Assembly: GCF_002812725.1 (NCBI RefSeq) | Contig: NZ_NMUN01000008.1 | Location: 124,001 to 188,000 of the forward strand | Length of the DNA: 64,000 nucleotides | Reading direction: 5' to 3' | Origin: Microbacterium sp. BR1 | GTDB taxonomy: Bacteria; Actinomycetota; Actinomycetes; Actinomycetales; Microbacteriaceae | Shown here: positions 25,707 through 33,821 of the stretch, piece after piece | Layout of the letters: each line of letters starts with the position of its first letter | Position numbering within the stretch: the first letter of the stretch is position 1 | The notes under the pieces: generated by a model | The model's input: the letters and a program-made list of their open reading frames with translations, nothing else | What the model was told of the DNA's origin: nothing | Database searches by the model: none | Translations under genes and position numbers: made by a program

Positions 25707-26202
25707 AGGCTCAGCTCGCGGCACTACAGGATTCCACGGCACGCACCGTGGCGGATTACCAGGCCGGCGTGGAAGCTCGACGGCGCGCCGAGGAGGAAGC
25801 GAGACGACGCGCTGAGGAAGCGGCACGGCGTGCAGCCGAGGCAGCGGCTGCGGCTGGCGGGGGCGGCAGCGGCGGCGGCATGGCAGGACAGATCGGGCAG
25901 TCGGGTTGGGCGCGACCGTCCGGCGGGCGACCGACATCACGTTACGGAGCGCGCGCGACAATCTGCGAGAACGGTTATTGCACCGGCTATCACTACGGCA
26001 CTGACATGGCGACGGGCTGCGGGGCTGGCGTTTTTGCGGCGAGTGCGGGTCGTGTTGCATACGCCGGGACATATGGAGCGTTCGGCCAGCACGTCCGCAT
26101 CGATCATGGCGGTGGCATATTGACGGCATACTCGCACCTTCAGCAGGGCGGGATATTGGTGAGCTACGGGCAACAGGTCGCAGCGGGCCAGTTGGTTGCG
26201 CG
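25707..26202 (+). pseudogene. M23 peptidase, middle fragment
   Basis: Continues the frame of the fragment ending at 2639. The joined reading is ...NLVVL then EAQLAALQDSTARTVADYQ, with no lost or added base once one CTAG is removed. It encodes the end of the coiled coil (EARRRAEEEARRRAEE), a Gly-rich hinge and most of the M23 domain, including YHYGTDMATGCG and TAYSHLQQG. It is cut at 26202 by the IS256-type insertion, before the HxH motif. An ATG-less hybrid frame continues to 26260 inside the IS. Confidence 0.92.
26195..26202. repeat. Left 8-bp target duplication of the IS256-type element
   Basis: GTTGCGCG here is repeated at 27641-27648. Eight base pairs is the usual duplication length of IS256-family elements. 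Confidence 0.88.
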
Positions 26203-27640
26203 GGGTGCGTCTCGTAGCTTGGTGTCAATTCCTGCGGGGTTCTCGTCGTCGTTGACGTAGGAGGGCCATCGTGGGATGACCAGTTGTTTCCGCCAAGAAG
26301 CAAAGAAGAGATCCCACGATGACCCAGAATCAGTCTGCCTTGACGACCCTGATCGCAGAAGTCCTCGCCGATCCTGACCTCGCCCATTCCGACGTGTTCC
26401 GTCGGATGCTGCAGGCGGGGCTGCAGGACCTTGTTGACGCGGAAGCGACCGCGAAGATCGGCGCGGCCCGTTACGAACGCACGGCGGAGCGCACCACGCG
26501 TCGCAACGGTGCTCGCGCGAAGACGCTCGCCACGCCCGCGGGGGAGGTCGACATTCAGATTCCGAAGCTGCGGGAGGGGTCGTTCTTCCCGAGCCTGCTC
26601 AGCCCACGCCGCCGTGTCGACAAGGCGCTCTACGCGGTGATCTGCCAGGCCTGGATCGACGGAGTCTCCACCCGCAAGGTCGACCAGCTCGTCCGCGCGC
26701 TGGGCAACGACACCGGCATCAGCCGGTCCACCGTCTCCCGCATCTGCTCCGAGATCGATGAGGTGGTGCACGAGTTTCTGCACCGCCGGCTCGATCACAC
26801 CTGGTTCCCGTACCTGTTCCTGGACGCCACCTACCTCGACGTGCGCCACCGTGGCCGGGTTCTCTCCCAAGCCCTCATCGTCGCGACCGGGGTCAGCGGC
26901 GACGGCCGTCGGGAGATCCTCGGGATGGCTCTCGGCGACGCGGAGACGACGGACTTCTGGACCGAGTTCCTCCGCTCCCTCCGCGACCGCGGTCTGAAAG
27001 TCTCCACCGACACAGACCCGCTCGGCGTGACCCTCGTCACGTCCGACGCTCACGCCGGCATCAAAGCCGCCGTCAAAGCGATCCTCCCCGGATCGGGCTG
27101 GCAGAGATGCCGCGTCCACTTCGCTCGTAACGTCACCCAGAAGCTCGGATCGGCACGCTCCAAGCCCGTCAACGCGCTGATCTCGACGATCTTCGCGCAG
27201 ACCACCCCCGAGGCCGTGATCGCCCAGTATCACCAGGTCTCCACGTCCCTCCGCGGGTCGTTCCCGGAGATCGCAGACATGCTCAATGCTGCCGAAGCAG
27301 ACCTCACCGGATTCGCGCCGCTCCCGCGTGAGCATTGGCAGAAGGTCTGGTCCAACAACCCGATCGAGCGCCTCAACCGTGAGATCAAACGCCGCGCCGA
27401 CGTCGTGCAGATCTTCCCCGACCGCGACTCCGTCACCCGCCTCATCGGCGCCGTCCTGCAGGAGCAGCACGAGGAATGGCAATACGGTGAACGCCGCTAC
27501 CTCTCCGACATCTCCATGCGCAAACTCGTCCACACACTCCAAGACCACGCCGAGCCTGAGCGCCCCGACCTGTTCCTCACCGCCTGACCCTCACCCATCA
27601 AGGAAGCAGCCGGATTGACACCACAACACGGGACTTGACC
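26203..27640 (+). mobile_element. IS256-family insertion sequence
   Basis: 1438 bp with one transposase. The ends share an inverted GGTGTCAAT block (left at 26220-26228, right complement at about 27614-27622) within weak 27-bp terminal repeats. The 8-bp GTTGCGCG duplications define the boundaries exactly. Removing the element and one duplication restores the M23 frame. It landed in the same gene as the composite transposon. Confidence 0.9.
26319..27587 (+). CDS. IS256-family (mutator-type) transposase
   Basis: 422 aa from ATG 26319. DDE domain: LDATYLDVRHRG (first Asp), VTSDAHAGIKAAVKAILPGSGWQRCRVHFARN (second Asp and the conserved WQRCRVHF block) and WSNNPIERLNREIKRR with the Glu. The N-terminus EVLADPDLAHSDVFRRMLQAGLQDLVDAEA is typical of IS256. 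Complete and probably functional. Confidence 0.93.
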   Translation: MTQNQSALTTLIAEVLADPDLAHSDVFRRMLQAGLQDLVDAEATAKIGAARYERTAERTTRRNGARAKTLATPAGEVDIQIPKLREGSFFPSLLSPRRRVDKALYAVICQAWIDGVSTRKVDQLVRALGNDTGISRSTVSRICSEIDEVVHEFLHRRLDHTWFPYLFLDATYLDVRHRGRVLSQALIVATGVSGDGRREILGMALGDAETTDFWTEFLRSLRDRGLKVSTDTDPLGVTLVTSDAHAGIKAAVKAILPGSGWQRCRVHFARNVTQKLGSARSKPVNALISTIFAQTTPEAVIAQYHQVSTSLRGSFPEIADMLNAAEADLTGFAPLPREHWQKVWSNNPIERLNREIKRRADVVQIFPDRDSVTRLIGAVLQEQHEEWQYGERRYLSDISMRKLVHTLQDHAEPERPDLFLTA

Positions 27641-27648
27641 GTTGCGCG
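27641..27648. repeat. Right 8-bp target duplication of the IS256-type element
   Basis: GTTGCGCG, identical to 26195-26202. Confidence 0.88.
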
Positions 27649-27760
27649 GGAAGGGAACTCCGGATTGTCGCGGGGTTGCCATTTGCACTTCGAAGTGTGG
27701 CGAAACGGGCAACGAATCAACCCGGAACCATTCATGAGCGAGCGCGGCATCTCTATCTGA
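27649..27760 (+). pseudogene. M23 peptidase, 3' fragment with the catalytic HxH
   Basis: Continues the frame broken at 26202: VAR joins to EGNSGLSRGCHLHFEVWRNG and ends with the stop at 27758-27760. The HLHFEV motif is the catalytic C-terminal signature of M23 peptidases and is absent from the other two fragments, so the split gene cannot make an active enzyme. It has no start of its own. Total length of the restored gene is 463 codons including the stop. Confidence 0.92.
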
Positions 27761-27813
27761 TCTGGCAGCTAGAGGCGGCGGTACCAGCCGACTCACCAGG
27801 AATGGAATGTAAG

Positions 27814-27830
27814 ATACCCCGTGGCGGTAT
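27814..27830 (+). promoter_or_regulatory. Probable CsoR operator upstream of the DUF6153-DUF305-BNR operon
   Basis: ATACC-N7-GGTAT, the same 17-bp layout as the site in front of csoR (47670-47686) and, from memory, as the Bacillus subtilis CsoR operator. A -10-like GATAAT follows at 27838-27843, so the dyad would overlap the -35 region and allow repression. Copper control is inferred. Confidence 0.6.
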
Positions 27831-27867
27831 AACCGCCGATAATCGGATTCGGCGAAAGGTTTCGCAC

Positions 27868-28311
27868 ATGAGCGTGATGCATCTACGCGTCGCCCTCACT
27901 CGCCGCGTCGGCTATATCCGCCCCCTTCTTCTCGCGACTCTGGGCGCCGCACTCATCATCGTTGGGCTACTGTCCATGCATGGGATGGGCGGTACCGCCG
28001 AACATTCGGTGCCCGCCTCTACTCAGGCACACGCTGTTGGTTCGGAGTCGTTGACGCACGACAAGCCCGCGTCAACGGATCTCGAAGAAACCGCAGGAGA
28101 CTGCTCATCAATGTGCCCGACAGGGGACATGATGTCCATGCTCGCGTGCGTAGTGGCCCTCATGGTAGGCGCCCTCCTCGTCGGCGTCCGCCCGAAGGCC
28201 ATGCGCGTCCTCCCGCGGCACCTCATTTCTCCTCGAATAAGCCGCCGTGTCGAAGATAGTGCGCCACCCGAGCCTCCTGACCTGAACGTCCTCTCCATCA
28301 GTCGAACGTGA
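27868..28311 (+). CDS. DUF6153-like small membrane protein (copy 2)
   Basis: 147 aa from ATG 27868, preceded by GAAAGG; the open frame upstream runs into the peptidase remnant. Pattern: basic N-terminus, hydrophobic helix (LLLATLGAALIIVGLLSM) ending MHGMGG, an extracytoplasmic stretch with His, Met and CSSMC residues, a second helix (MLACVVALMVGALLVGV), a basic tail and the terminal LSISRT. The Met/His/Cys-rich loop is compatible with copper binding, but that is inference. It is the first gene after the CsoR-like operator and is followed by a DUF305 lipoprotein, the same order as at 51723-52955. Confidence 0.8.
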   Translation: MSVMHLRVALTRRVGYIRPLLLATLGAALIIVGLLSMHGMGGTAEHSVPASTQAHAVGSESLTHDKPASTDLEETAGDCSSMCPTGDMMSMLACVVALMVGALLVGVRPKAMRVLPRHLISPRISRRVEDSAPPEPPDLNVLSISRT

Positions 28312-28388
28312 ACGGGTAGCTGCCACCACGCAGCCCGCTCTGACCACGGCTTCACCCAACACAAACGACGAACTTTTGAGGACAAGAA

Positions 28389-28994
28389 ATGCGCACTCGA
28401 TCCACCCTGCTCGCAGCAGGAACAGTTGCCACTGCACTTTTTCTTGCCGGCTGTACCGGCACGAGCATGGACGGCATGGACGGCATGAATGGCAACGAGC
28501 CATCGACAGGCATGTCGGCGGAGGCGACGGACGTCGATTTCAACGACGCCGACGTTTCCTTTGCGATGGAAATGATCATGCACCACCAGCAGGCGATAGA
28601 AATGTCCGACGTTCTCCTCGCGAAAGACGACGTCGCGCCCGAGGTCATCTCTCTCGCCGAACGCATCAAAGCCTCGCAGCAACCCGAAATCGACACCATG
28701 AACGGTTGGCTCGCGTCTTGGGGCCGGGAGACAATGGGTTCCATGGGCTCCATGGACAGCATGGGCGGGATGATGTCGGAAGAGGATATGACCGCTCTCG
28801 AAGACGCCTCGGGACCGGCGGCATCTTCGCTGTTCCTCGAGCAGATGATCGTGCACCACGAGGGAGCCATCGAGATGGCGCAAGCGCAGTTGACGGATGG
28901 GCAGAACCCGGACGCCGTGGAACTTGCGCAGAAGATCATCAACGATCAGACAGCGGAGATCGCAGAGATGGAGCAGCTGCTCACGCAGCTCTAA
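28389..28994 (+). CDS. DUF305 lipoprotein, probable copper-binding (copy 1)
   Basis: 201 aa. Signal peptide with lipobox LFLAGC (Cys22), then a Met-rich linker (SMDGMDGMNG). Two DUF305 halves follow: MEMIMHHQQAIEMSDVLL...ASQQPEIDTMNGWL and MIVHHEGAIEMAQAQL...DQTAEIAEMEQLL, a ferritin-like four-helix fold rich in His and Met. DUF305 proteins are commonly encoded with copper genes and some bind copper; the exact role is not settled. The protein should sit on the outer face of the membrane. A hairpin follows before the BNR lipoprotein gene. Confidence 0.88.
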   Translation: MRTRSTLLAAGTVATALFLAGCTGTSMDGMDGMNGNEPSTGMSAEATDVDFNDADVSFAMEMIMHHQQAIEMSDVLLAKDDVAPEVISLAERIKASQQPEIDTMNGWLASWGRETMGSMGSMDSMGGMMSEEDMTALEDASGPAASSLFLEQMIVHHEGAIEMAQAQLTDGQNPDAVELAQKIINDQTAEIAEMEQLLTQL

Positions 28995-29025
28995 GCGCTT
29001 CGTGCCCGTAGCCACCTGCCATTAC

Positions 29026-29055
29026 GAGGGGTCGCCGTGAAACTGGCGACCCCTC
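29026..29055 (+). terminator. Hairpin between DUF305 and BNR lipoprotein genes (copy 1)
   Basis: Perfect 11-bp stem (GAGGGGTCGCC at 29026-29036 with GGCGACCCCTC at 29045-29055), 8-base loop. The second module has a hairpin at the same place (52964-53006), which suggests conserved attenuation or message stabilisation. Confidence 0.6.
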
Positions 29056-29083
29056 GCTTACCCCTCTTCGCCAGAAAGCGCTC

Positions 29084-29989
29084 ATGACCCGCACGTCCAA
29101 ACATCGCTCTCAGCGAGGCGGGAGTCAACAACTCCGCCTCGCTGTCACAGTCGTCATCGCCACGCTGACGCTCGTCGGCTGCAGCAACTCACCCGACGCA
29201 ACAACACCGGAAGGCATCGCCGAGCTCCAACACGTCCATGGCATAGTCGACAATCCCGACGGAGACGGCATCTTGATCGCGACCCACGCCGGCATTTATG
29301 GTCTCGACTCCGTAGACGGAAATGGAGAACTGACCAAGCTTGTCGGCGGATGGGAATTCGATGCAATGGGCATCACCTCGACAGCCGATACTCTCTACGC
29401 CTCCGGGCATCCTGGGCCCGCGACACCGGAGGGTTTCGGCAGTCCGAACGTGGGCTTGGTTCAATCGGACGACGGCGCCCTCACCTGGCGGAGCGTGTCG
29501 CTTGCCGGGGTAGCGGATTTTCACGACCTGAGTGCCGCGTCTGAGGAATCCGAAACCATATACGGGCTGCAGGGCGAGGCGCTGCGCCGCAGCGACGACG
29601 GCGGCCAGACGTGGGTCGACCTTCCCCCCGTGCAGGCCCGCGACATTGTCGTGTCCCCCGGCAGCGGAGGCACGCTAAACGCGACAACGGAAGCGGGGCT
29701 GGCGGTGAGTTCTGACGGCGGCGAGAGCTTCGTCACCGACCCCCAGGCGCCCGTGATGTATGTCATCGCCGCCCGGAACGACGGAGGCCTCGTCGGAGTC
29801 GACCTCGCTGGCACGGTTCGCTACCAGGACGGACCTTCCGCGGAATGGGTTTCCGGGGGCGCTCTCTCGGGTACGGCGCAGGCGTTCAGCTATCTGGACG
29901 AGTTCGGAATGCTTCTCGCGGCCGATGATCGAGGAGTGCTCGCGTCGGAGGATTTCGGTGTGTCATGGGTGACCCTGATCGCGTCGTGA
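29084..29989 (+). CDS. BNR-repeat lipoprotein, F510_1955 glycosylhydrolase-like (copy 1)
   Basis: 301 aa with a lipobox LTLVGC (Cys33). The body is a beta-propeller-like chain of BNR/sortilin-type repeats with Asp-box features (SDDGALTWRSV, SDDGGQTWVDL, SSDGGESFVTD, SEDFGVSWVTL). LQHVHGIVDNPDGDGILIATHAGIYGL at the N-terminus is shared with the protein at 53152-54009. Database names call this family F510_1955 glycosylhydrolase, but no glycosidase active site is evident; an extracytoplasmic binding or sensing role is equally possible. It follows DUF305 in both modules. Confidence 0.75.
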   Translation: MTRTSKHRSQRGGSQQLRLAVTVVIATLTLVGCSNSPDATTPEGIAELQHVHGIVDNPDGDGILIATHAGIYGLDSVDGNGELTKLVGGWEFDAMGITSTADTLYASGHPGPATPEGFGSPNVGLVQSDDGALTWRSVSLAGVADFHDLSAASEESETIYGLQGEALRRSDDGGQTWVDLPPVQARDIVVSPGSGGTLNATTEAGLAVSSDGGESFVTDPQAPVMYVIAARNDGGLVGVDLAGTVRYQDGPSAEWVSGGALSGTAQAFSYLDEFGMLLAADDRGVLASEDFGVSWVTLIAS

Positions 29990-30050
29990 ATGCGCGCCTA
30001 AGCCGGAGCACCTTTAGCGCACCATTGAACGTTGATAGGGTGAGGAGGAC

Positions 30051-30491
30051 ATGATCGCCCCGGTGTCGTCCCGACCCTCGTCAATCTTGTCCGAACGCCT
30101 GTTGATAACGAAGATCATTACGAGCGTGGCGCTCGCGTTCTTTCTCATCCTCGGCGCGTGGGTGTCGACTCACTCCGAGCAGGAGGCCGCTGCGCCGGTT
30201 CCTGTCGGCGTCGCGCTGATCGATTCACACGTCGAAGCGCCCGCTCCGGCCGTTCAGACGATCGTTAGCACATACTCGGGCACCGATTCCCTATGGGGAA
30301 TAGCGGTGTGCGCATTTGGAGTGCTGTGCGGGCTTCTTCTCGTGCTGATGGCGACCAATTGGTTCCATTCGCGGGGGCGCCCAACCCACGCCAACGTCGC
30401 GCTCGCGATGACCCGCGTACTCCTCCTCGCGCCGCCCCTGCCTCGCAAGGTAGCACTTTCACTTACGCAATTGAGCATTTCTCGAACCTGA
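30051..30491 (+). CDS. DUF6153-like small membrane protein (copy 3, divergent)
   Basis: 146 aa with GAGGAG just before ATG 30051. It has the same architecture: one helix near residues 22-42, an extracytoplasmic loop, a second helix (LWGIAVCAFGVLCGLLLVLMA), a basic cytoplasmic stretch and the C-terminal LSISRT. The loop lacks the Met/Cys cluster of the other copies, so it is the most divergent member. It precedes a DsbA-like protein and may begin a second transcription unit. Function unknown. Confidence 0.7.
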   Translation: MIAPVSSRPSSILSERLLITKIITSVALAFFLILGAWVSTHSEQEAAAPVPVGVALIDSHVEAPAPAVQTIVSTYSGTDSLWGIAVCAFGVLCGLLLVLMATNWFHSRGRPTHANVALAMTRVLLLAPPLPRKVALSLTQLSISRT

Positions 30492-30590
30492 TACTCGCTG
30501 CGCCGTCTTGGTGATGGCGTCTCGCTCCGGCCGTCCGCCGGAGGCATCCGTTTCTATGCCGTTCGCGTGTTGAGTGTGTGGAGTTGCTTC

Positions 30591-31256
30591 GTGAAAACCC
30601 CCGTAAAGGCGACATTGATCGCCATTGCTGTCGCTGTCGTTCTGGTACTTGCCGGAATTATCTATGCCCTCGTGAACCAGAGCGAGCCCTCGGCCCTCAC
30701 AGGCGACGCCGGGGTTGTCTCGGTGGTGCGCCCCGACTCGCATGTCGTCGACGACGGAGGTGATGGCGCGGTCATTGTCGTGGAGTTCCTGGACTTCGAG
30801 TGCGAGGCGTGTGGCGCGTTCTACCCGATCGTGGAAGAAATACGGGAAAAGTTCGACGGCGAGATCACCTACGTCATCCGCTACTTCCCGCTGCCCGGGC
30901 ACACCAACTCCACGAACGCCGCGCTCGCGGCCGAAGCGGCTGCGCAGCAGGACCAGTTCGAGGCGATGTATCAGCGACTGTTCGAGACTCAAGCCGAATG
31001 GGGCGAGTCGCAGGAATCCCGCGCGGATATGTTCAGAGGCTTTGCCGAGGGACTGGGGCTCGACCTCGCCGTCTACGACGCGGCAGTCGCAGACCCAGCC
31101 ACGCTGGCTCGGGTGCAGTCGGACTTCGACGACGGACGCGCGCTCGGCGTCAGCAGCACCCCCACATTCTTCGTAGACGGGGCACTTCTGGAGCTGCAGC
31201 AGTGGAATGACCTCGAAGACACGATCGATCAAGCAGTCAACGGAGCGTCCGACTGA
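30591..31256 (+). CDS. Membrane-anchored DsbA-like thiol-disulfide oxidoreductase
   Basis: 221 aa from GTG 30591, with GGAG 7 bases upstream; the frame is open to 30567. An N-terminal anchor helix (residues about 7-28) is followed by a thioredoxin-fold domain with the active site CEAC (Cys71, Cys74) in EFLDFECEACGAFYP and a cis-Pro loop GVSSTPTFFVDG. This pattern fits the BdbD/DsbA-like proteins of actinobacteria that oxidise exported proteins. Between metal and cytochrome c genes it may oxidise cysteine-containing envelope proteins; CcdA and TlpA downstream would supply reducing power. Confidence 0.85.
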   Translation: MKTPVKATLIAIAVAVVLVLAGIIYALVNQSEPSALTGDAGVVSVVRPDSHVVDDGGDGAVIVVEFLDFECEACGAFYPIVEEIREKFDGEITYVIRYFPLPGHTNSTNAALAAEAAAQQDQFEAMYQRLFETQAEWGESQESRADMFRGFAEGLGLDLAVYDAAVADPATLARVQSDFDDGRALGVSSTPTFFVDGALLELQQWNDLEDTIDQAVNGASD

Positions 31257-31384
31257 AATCGGCGTGAGCCGAGCCGCAGGCAATCGTAGACGCTCGCCAC
31301 CGACCTCACGTCTCGACGCGGGCGAGGAATGAAGCGATCGCGATGGCCCGTCAGATCATCGACCGCCCCTGAAAGGAGCGAACC

Positions 31385-32296
31385 GTGGGCGCAGGACACA
31401 GCCACGACATGAGCGAAGCGACCCCCCGCAATAAATTGCTCATCGCATTCTCGATCACCCTGGCGGTGTTCGTGGTCGAAGTGATCGGATCGATCATCAC
31501 CGGCAGCCTCGCGCTGCTGGTCGATGCGGGGCACATGCTCACCGACGTGATCGGCCTCGCGATGGCGGTTACCGCCGCTAACCTCATGAACCGTCCCCCG
31601 TCCGACCGGCACACCTGGGGGCTCCGGCGCGCCGAGGTTCTCAGTGCACTCGCCCAGGCCGCCCTTCTCTTGGGCGTGGGGATCTTCGCTCTCGTCGAAG
31701 GAATCCGACGTCTATTCGAGCCGCCCGAGATCGCATCCGGCAGCCTGTTGTTCTTCGGGATCGTCGGCCTGGTCGCGAACATCGCGTCCCTGCTGGTACT
31801 GATGAGCGGTCGCACACGCAACCTGAACATGCGCGCCGCGTTCCTCGAGGTCCTCAATGACGCACTCGGCTCGGGCGGTGTCATCGCCAGCGCCATCTTG
31901 ATCGCCACCCTCGGCTGGTACCAGGCAGACGCCATCGCCGGCATCCTGATCGCCCTCCTGATCATCCCACGCACCTTCATCCTGCTTCGCGCCTCCGGCA
32001 GCGTCCTGCTCGAATCCACCCCGCCCGCCCTTGACCTGGCGGAGGTACGCCGACACATCCTCGAACTCCCGCAGGTGGTCGCCGTGCACGACCTGCACGC
32101 CTCCCAAGTCTCCACCGACCTCCCGACGCTAACCGCACACGTCGTGGTCGACGACACCCTCACCCCGGAGCAGTCCGCCCGGCTCCTGCGAGCACTCCAG
32201 GAATGTGTCGCCGAGCACTTCCCAGTCAGCATCGAGCACGCCACCTTCCAGATCGAACCGCAATCACACCCCGGAGAGCACACCACCCATGCGTAA
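31385..32296 (+). CDS. Cation diffusion facilitator metal exporter (CzcD type)
   Basis: 303 aa from GTG 31385, with GAAAGGAG upstream. Six membrane helices; the zinc-transport site DAGHMLTD (Asp47, His50, Asp54) and its partner EVLNDALGS are both present. A C-terminal cytoplasmic domain (VRRHILELPQVVAVHDLHASQVS) is typical of CDF proteins, which export Zn, Co or Cd against protons. An His-bearing start (GAGHSHD) and end (HPGEHTTHA) may gather metal. It overlaps copC by 8 bases. Confidence 0.9.
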   Translation: MGAGHSHDMSEATPRNKLLIAFSITLAVFVVEVIGSIITGSLALLVDAGHMLTDVIGLAMAVTAANLMNRPPSDRHTWGLRRAEVLSALAQAALLLGVGIFALVEGIRRLFEPPEIASGSLLFFGIVGLVANIASLLVLMSGRTRNLNMRAAFLEVLNDALGSGGVIASAILIATLGWYQADAIAGILIALLIIPRTFILLRASGSVLLESTPPALDLAEVRRHILELPQVVAVHDLHASQVSTDLPTLTAHVVVDDTLTPEQSARLLRALQECVAEHFPVSIEHATFQIEPQSHPGEHTTHA

Positions 32297-32963
32297 ATCC
32301 CGCCGCTACCTCTTTTCCGTCATCGCTGCAGTCCTTCTCGGGTCTGGAATCACGCTCGCGGCGGCAGGCCCGGCGCAGGCGCACGACGACCTCCTGGGCT
32401 CCTTCCCGGATGCAGATTCCACGGTCGCTGTCTCGCCGGATGAGATCACCCTGTCATTCAGCGGCGAACTCATCTCTGACATGCAATCAGCGGTCATCGA
32501 GGTGACCGCGCCCGGCGGCGAGAACATCGCTACTGACGCCCCGACTGTCAGTGGCACCACGATCACGCAACACCTAGAACCCAACCCCCCGGATGGCGCC
32601 TTCACCGTTCTGTGGCGGGTTGTTTCCGGCGACGGCCACCCGATCAGCGGCGAGTACACCTACACGGTCGAACCGATTCAGAGCGACGCGAGCACCCCGG
32701 GCGCGGGTGCGACGGAACAAGCGCCCGAACCGTCCATCACCTCCGCCGAGACAACCACCAACACCGGCGGTAGCGAGCCCTTTGGAGGTGTAGCACTCCT
32801 GCCGATCCTCGCAGTACTCACCGGGGTCATCATCCTCGGAGCGGGGTTCATCGTGGTGTTCAAGGTCACCCGCGAACGTCGACTCCGCAACGAGGAAGCG
32901 GTCGACCGACAGGAGCAGCAGGATTCCGAGCGCACAAGTAAGGACGCGTCCCATGAAAAGTAA
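32289..32963 (+). CDS. copC: CopC-domain copper-binding protein with C-terminal anchor
   Basis: 224 aa from ATG 32289, inside the end of the CDF gene. The signal peptide is cut after AGPAQA, leaving His as the first mature residue, as in CopC proteins whose N-terminal His is a Cu(II) ligand. The CopC fold runs to about residue 130 (SPDEITLSFSGEL...GDGHPISGEYTYTV, with another conserved His). A Thr/Pro/Glu-rich linker, a membrane helix and a charged tail follow, so it is anchored. No CopD domain is fused; the CtaG-like protein at 36850 may be the membrane partner. It overlaps lspA by 11 bases. Confidence 0.88.
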   Translation: MRKSRRYLFSVIAAVLLGSGITLAAAGPAQAHDDLLGSFPDADSTVAVSPDEITLSFSGELISDMQSAVIEVTAPGGENIATDAPTVSGTTITQHLEPNPPDGAFTVLWRVVSGDGHPISGEYTYTVEPIQSDASTPGAGATEQAPEPSITSAETTTNTGGSEPFGGVALLPILAVLTGVIILGAGFIVVFKVTRERRLRNEEAVDRQEQQDSERTSKDASHEK

Positions 32964-33489
32964 CCAGGTGCGATTGTTCGCGACGGCATGCATTGTCGCC
33001 GCAGCCGTAGTGGTGGTCGATCAGGCAACGAAGGCGGCTGCCATCGGCGGGCTGAGCGAGACGGAGCGGATACCCATCCTGGGTGACTTGCTCGGGCTGC
33101 AGCTGGCGTTCAACCCCGGGGCGATCCTCTCCCTCGGCTCCGAAGCAACTTGGCTGCTCACCCTGCTTGGCGCGAGCGCCATGGCGTTCCTTGTCGTCGC
33201 CGCAACGCGTGCTCGCAGCGCCGGGTGGGCGGCAGGAATCGGACTGATCCTCGGGGGCGCGCTCGGAAACCTTATCGACCGATTGTTCTCGCCCCCCGGA
33301 TTCGCACGCGGCGAGGTAACCGACTTTCTCGCGTACGGGAACCTTTTCATCGGCAATCTCGCCGACATCGCCCTCGGCGCCGGCGCGCTCGTTCTCGCCG
33401 TGACGCTCTTGAATCGCTCCCGGCGCACTCGCGAAGGCCGTCCCGCGAGCACAGCTGCTGACGAGTCGAACATGCAGGTGGTTCCGTGA
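32953..33489 (+). CDS. lspA: Lipoprotein signal peptidase II (copy 1)
   Basis: 178 aa. Four membrane helices with the two catalytic aspartates in GNLIDRL (Asp109) and FIGNLADI (Asp138); DQATK near residue 23 is the conserved first block. The usual N-x-G-x-A-F motif reads FNPGAILSLG. It cleaves the signal peptide of diacylglyceryl-modified prelipoproteins. It lies in an operon with several lipoproteins (DUF305, BNR, TlpA) and mirrors the second lspA at 43964. A housekeeping lspA is expected elsewhere, so this is likely a dedicated paralogue. Confidence 0.9.
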   Translation: MKSNQVRLFATACIVAAAVVVVDQATKAAAIGGLSETERIPILGDLLGLQLAFNPGAILSLGSEATWLLTLLGASAMAFLVVAATRARSAGWAAGIGLILGGALGNLIDRLFSPPGFARGEVTDFLAYGNLFIGNLADIALGAGALVLAVTLLNRSRRTREGRPASTAADESNMQVVP

Positions 33490-33821
33490 GCGACAAAGCC
33501 CGTGTTGCTTCATCCTTTCAACGGAACGCGTTCGCCCCCGGGCTCGTAGCTGCGGCTGTGCTGTTCGTTGCCCCCGTCCTCGTGGGAGACGACTGGTTCA
33601 CCCTGGTGCTGTTCGTCACCGCCATCCTGGCTGCCATCGTGGGATGGTTCTCGATCCAAGCCCGCCAATGGTGGTGGACGCCTGTATTCCTCGCTGTCGC
33701 CGTAATCTGGAATCCCGTGTTCCCGCTGCCGTTCGCCGGTCCCGTTTGGGCGGGCGCTCAGTTCTTCGCGGCGGTGGCGTTCCTCGTCGCGGGTGTGCTG
33801 ATCAAGGTGCCGCGCACATGA
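33486..33821 (+). CDS. DUF6804-like small membrane protein
   Basis: 111 aa from GTG 33486, overlapping lspA by 4 bases. Four hydrophobic segments; a tryptophan-rich block QARQWWWTPVFLAVAVIWNPVFPLPF in the middle recalls DUF6804. Both ends overlap neighbours, so it is part of the operon and probably translated with them. Its role is unknown; there are no metal-binding residues of note. Confidence 0.7.
   Translation: MSDKARVASSFQRNAFAPGLVAAAVLFVAPVLVGDDWFTLVLFVTAILAAIVGWFSIQARQWWWTPVFLAVAVIWNPVFPLPFAGPVWAGAQFFAAVAFLVAGVLIKVPRT

Noticed and set aside
29084..29989. Assigning a glycosidase activity to the BNR lipoproteins
   Set aside because: The database family name suggests it, but only propeller and Asp-box repeats are visible and no catalytic residues can be pointed to.
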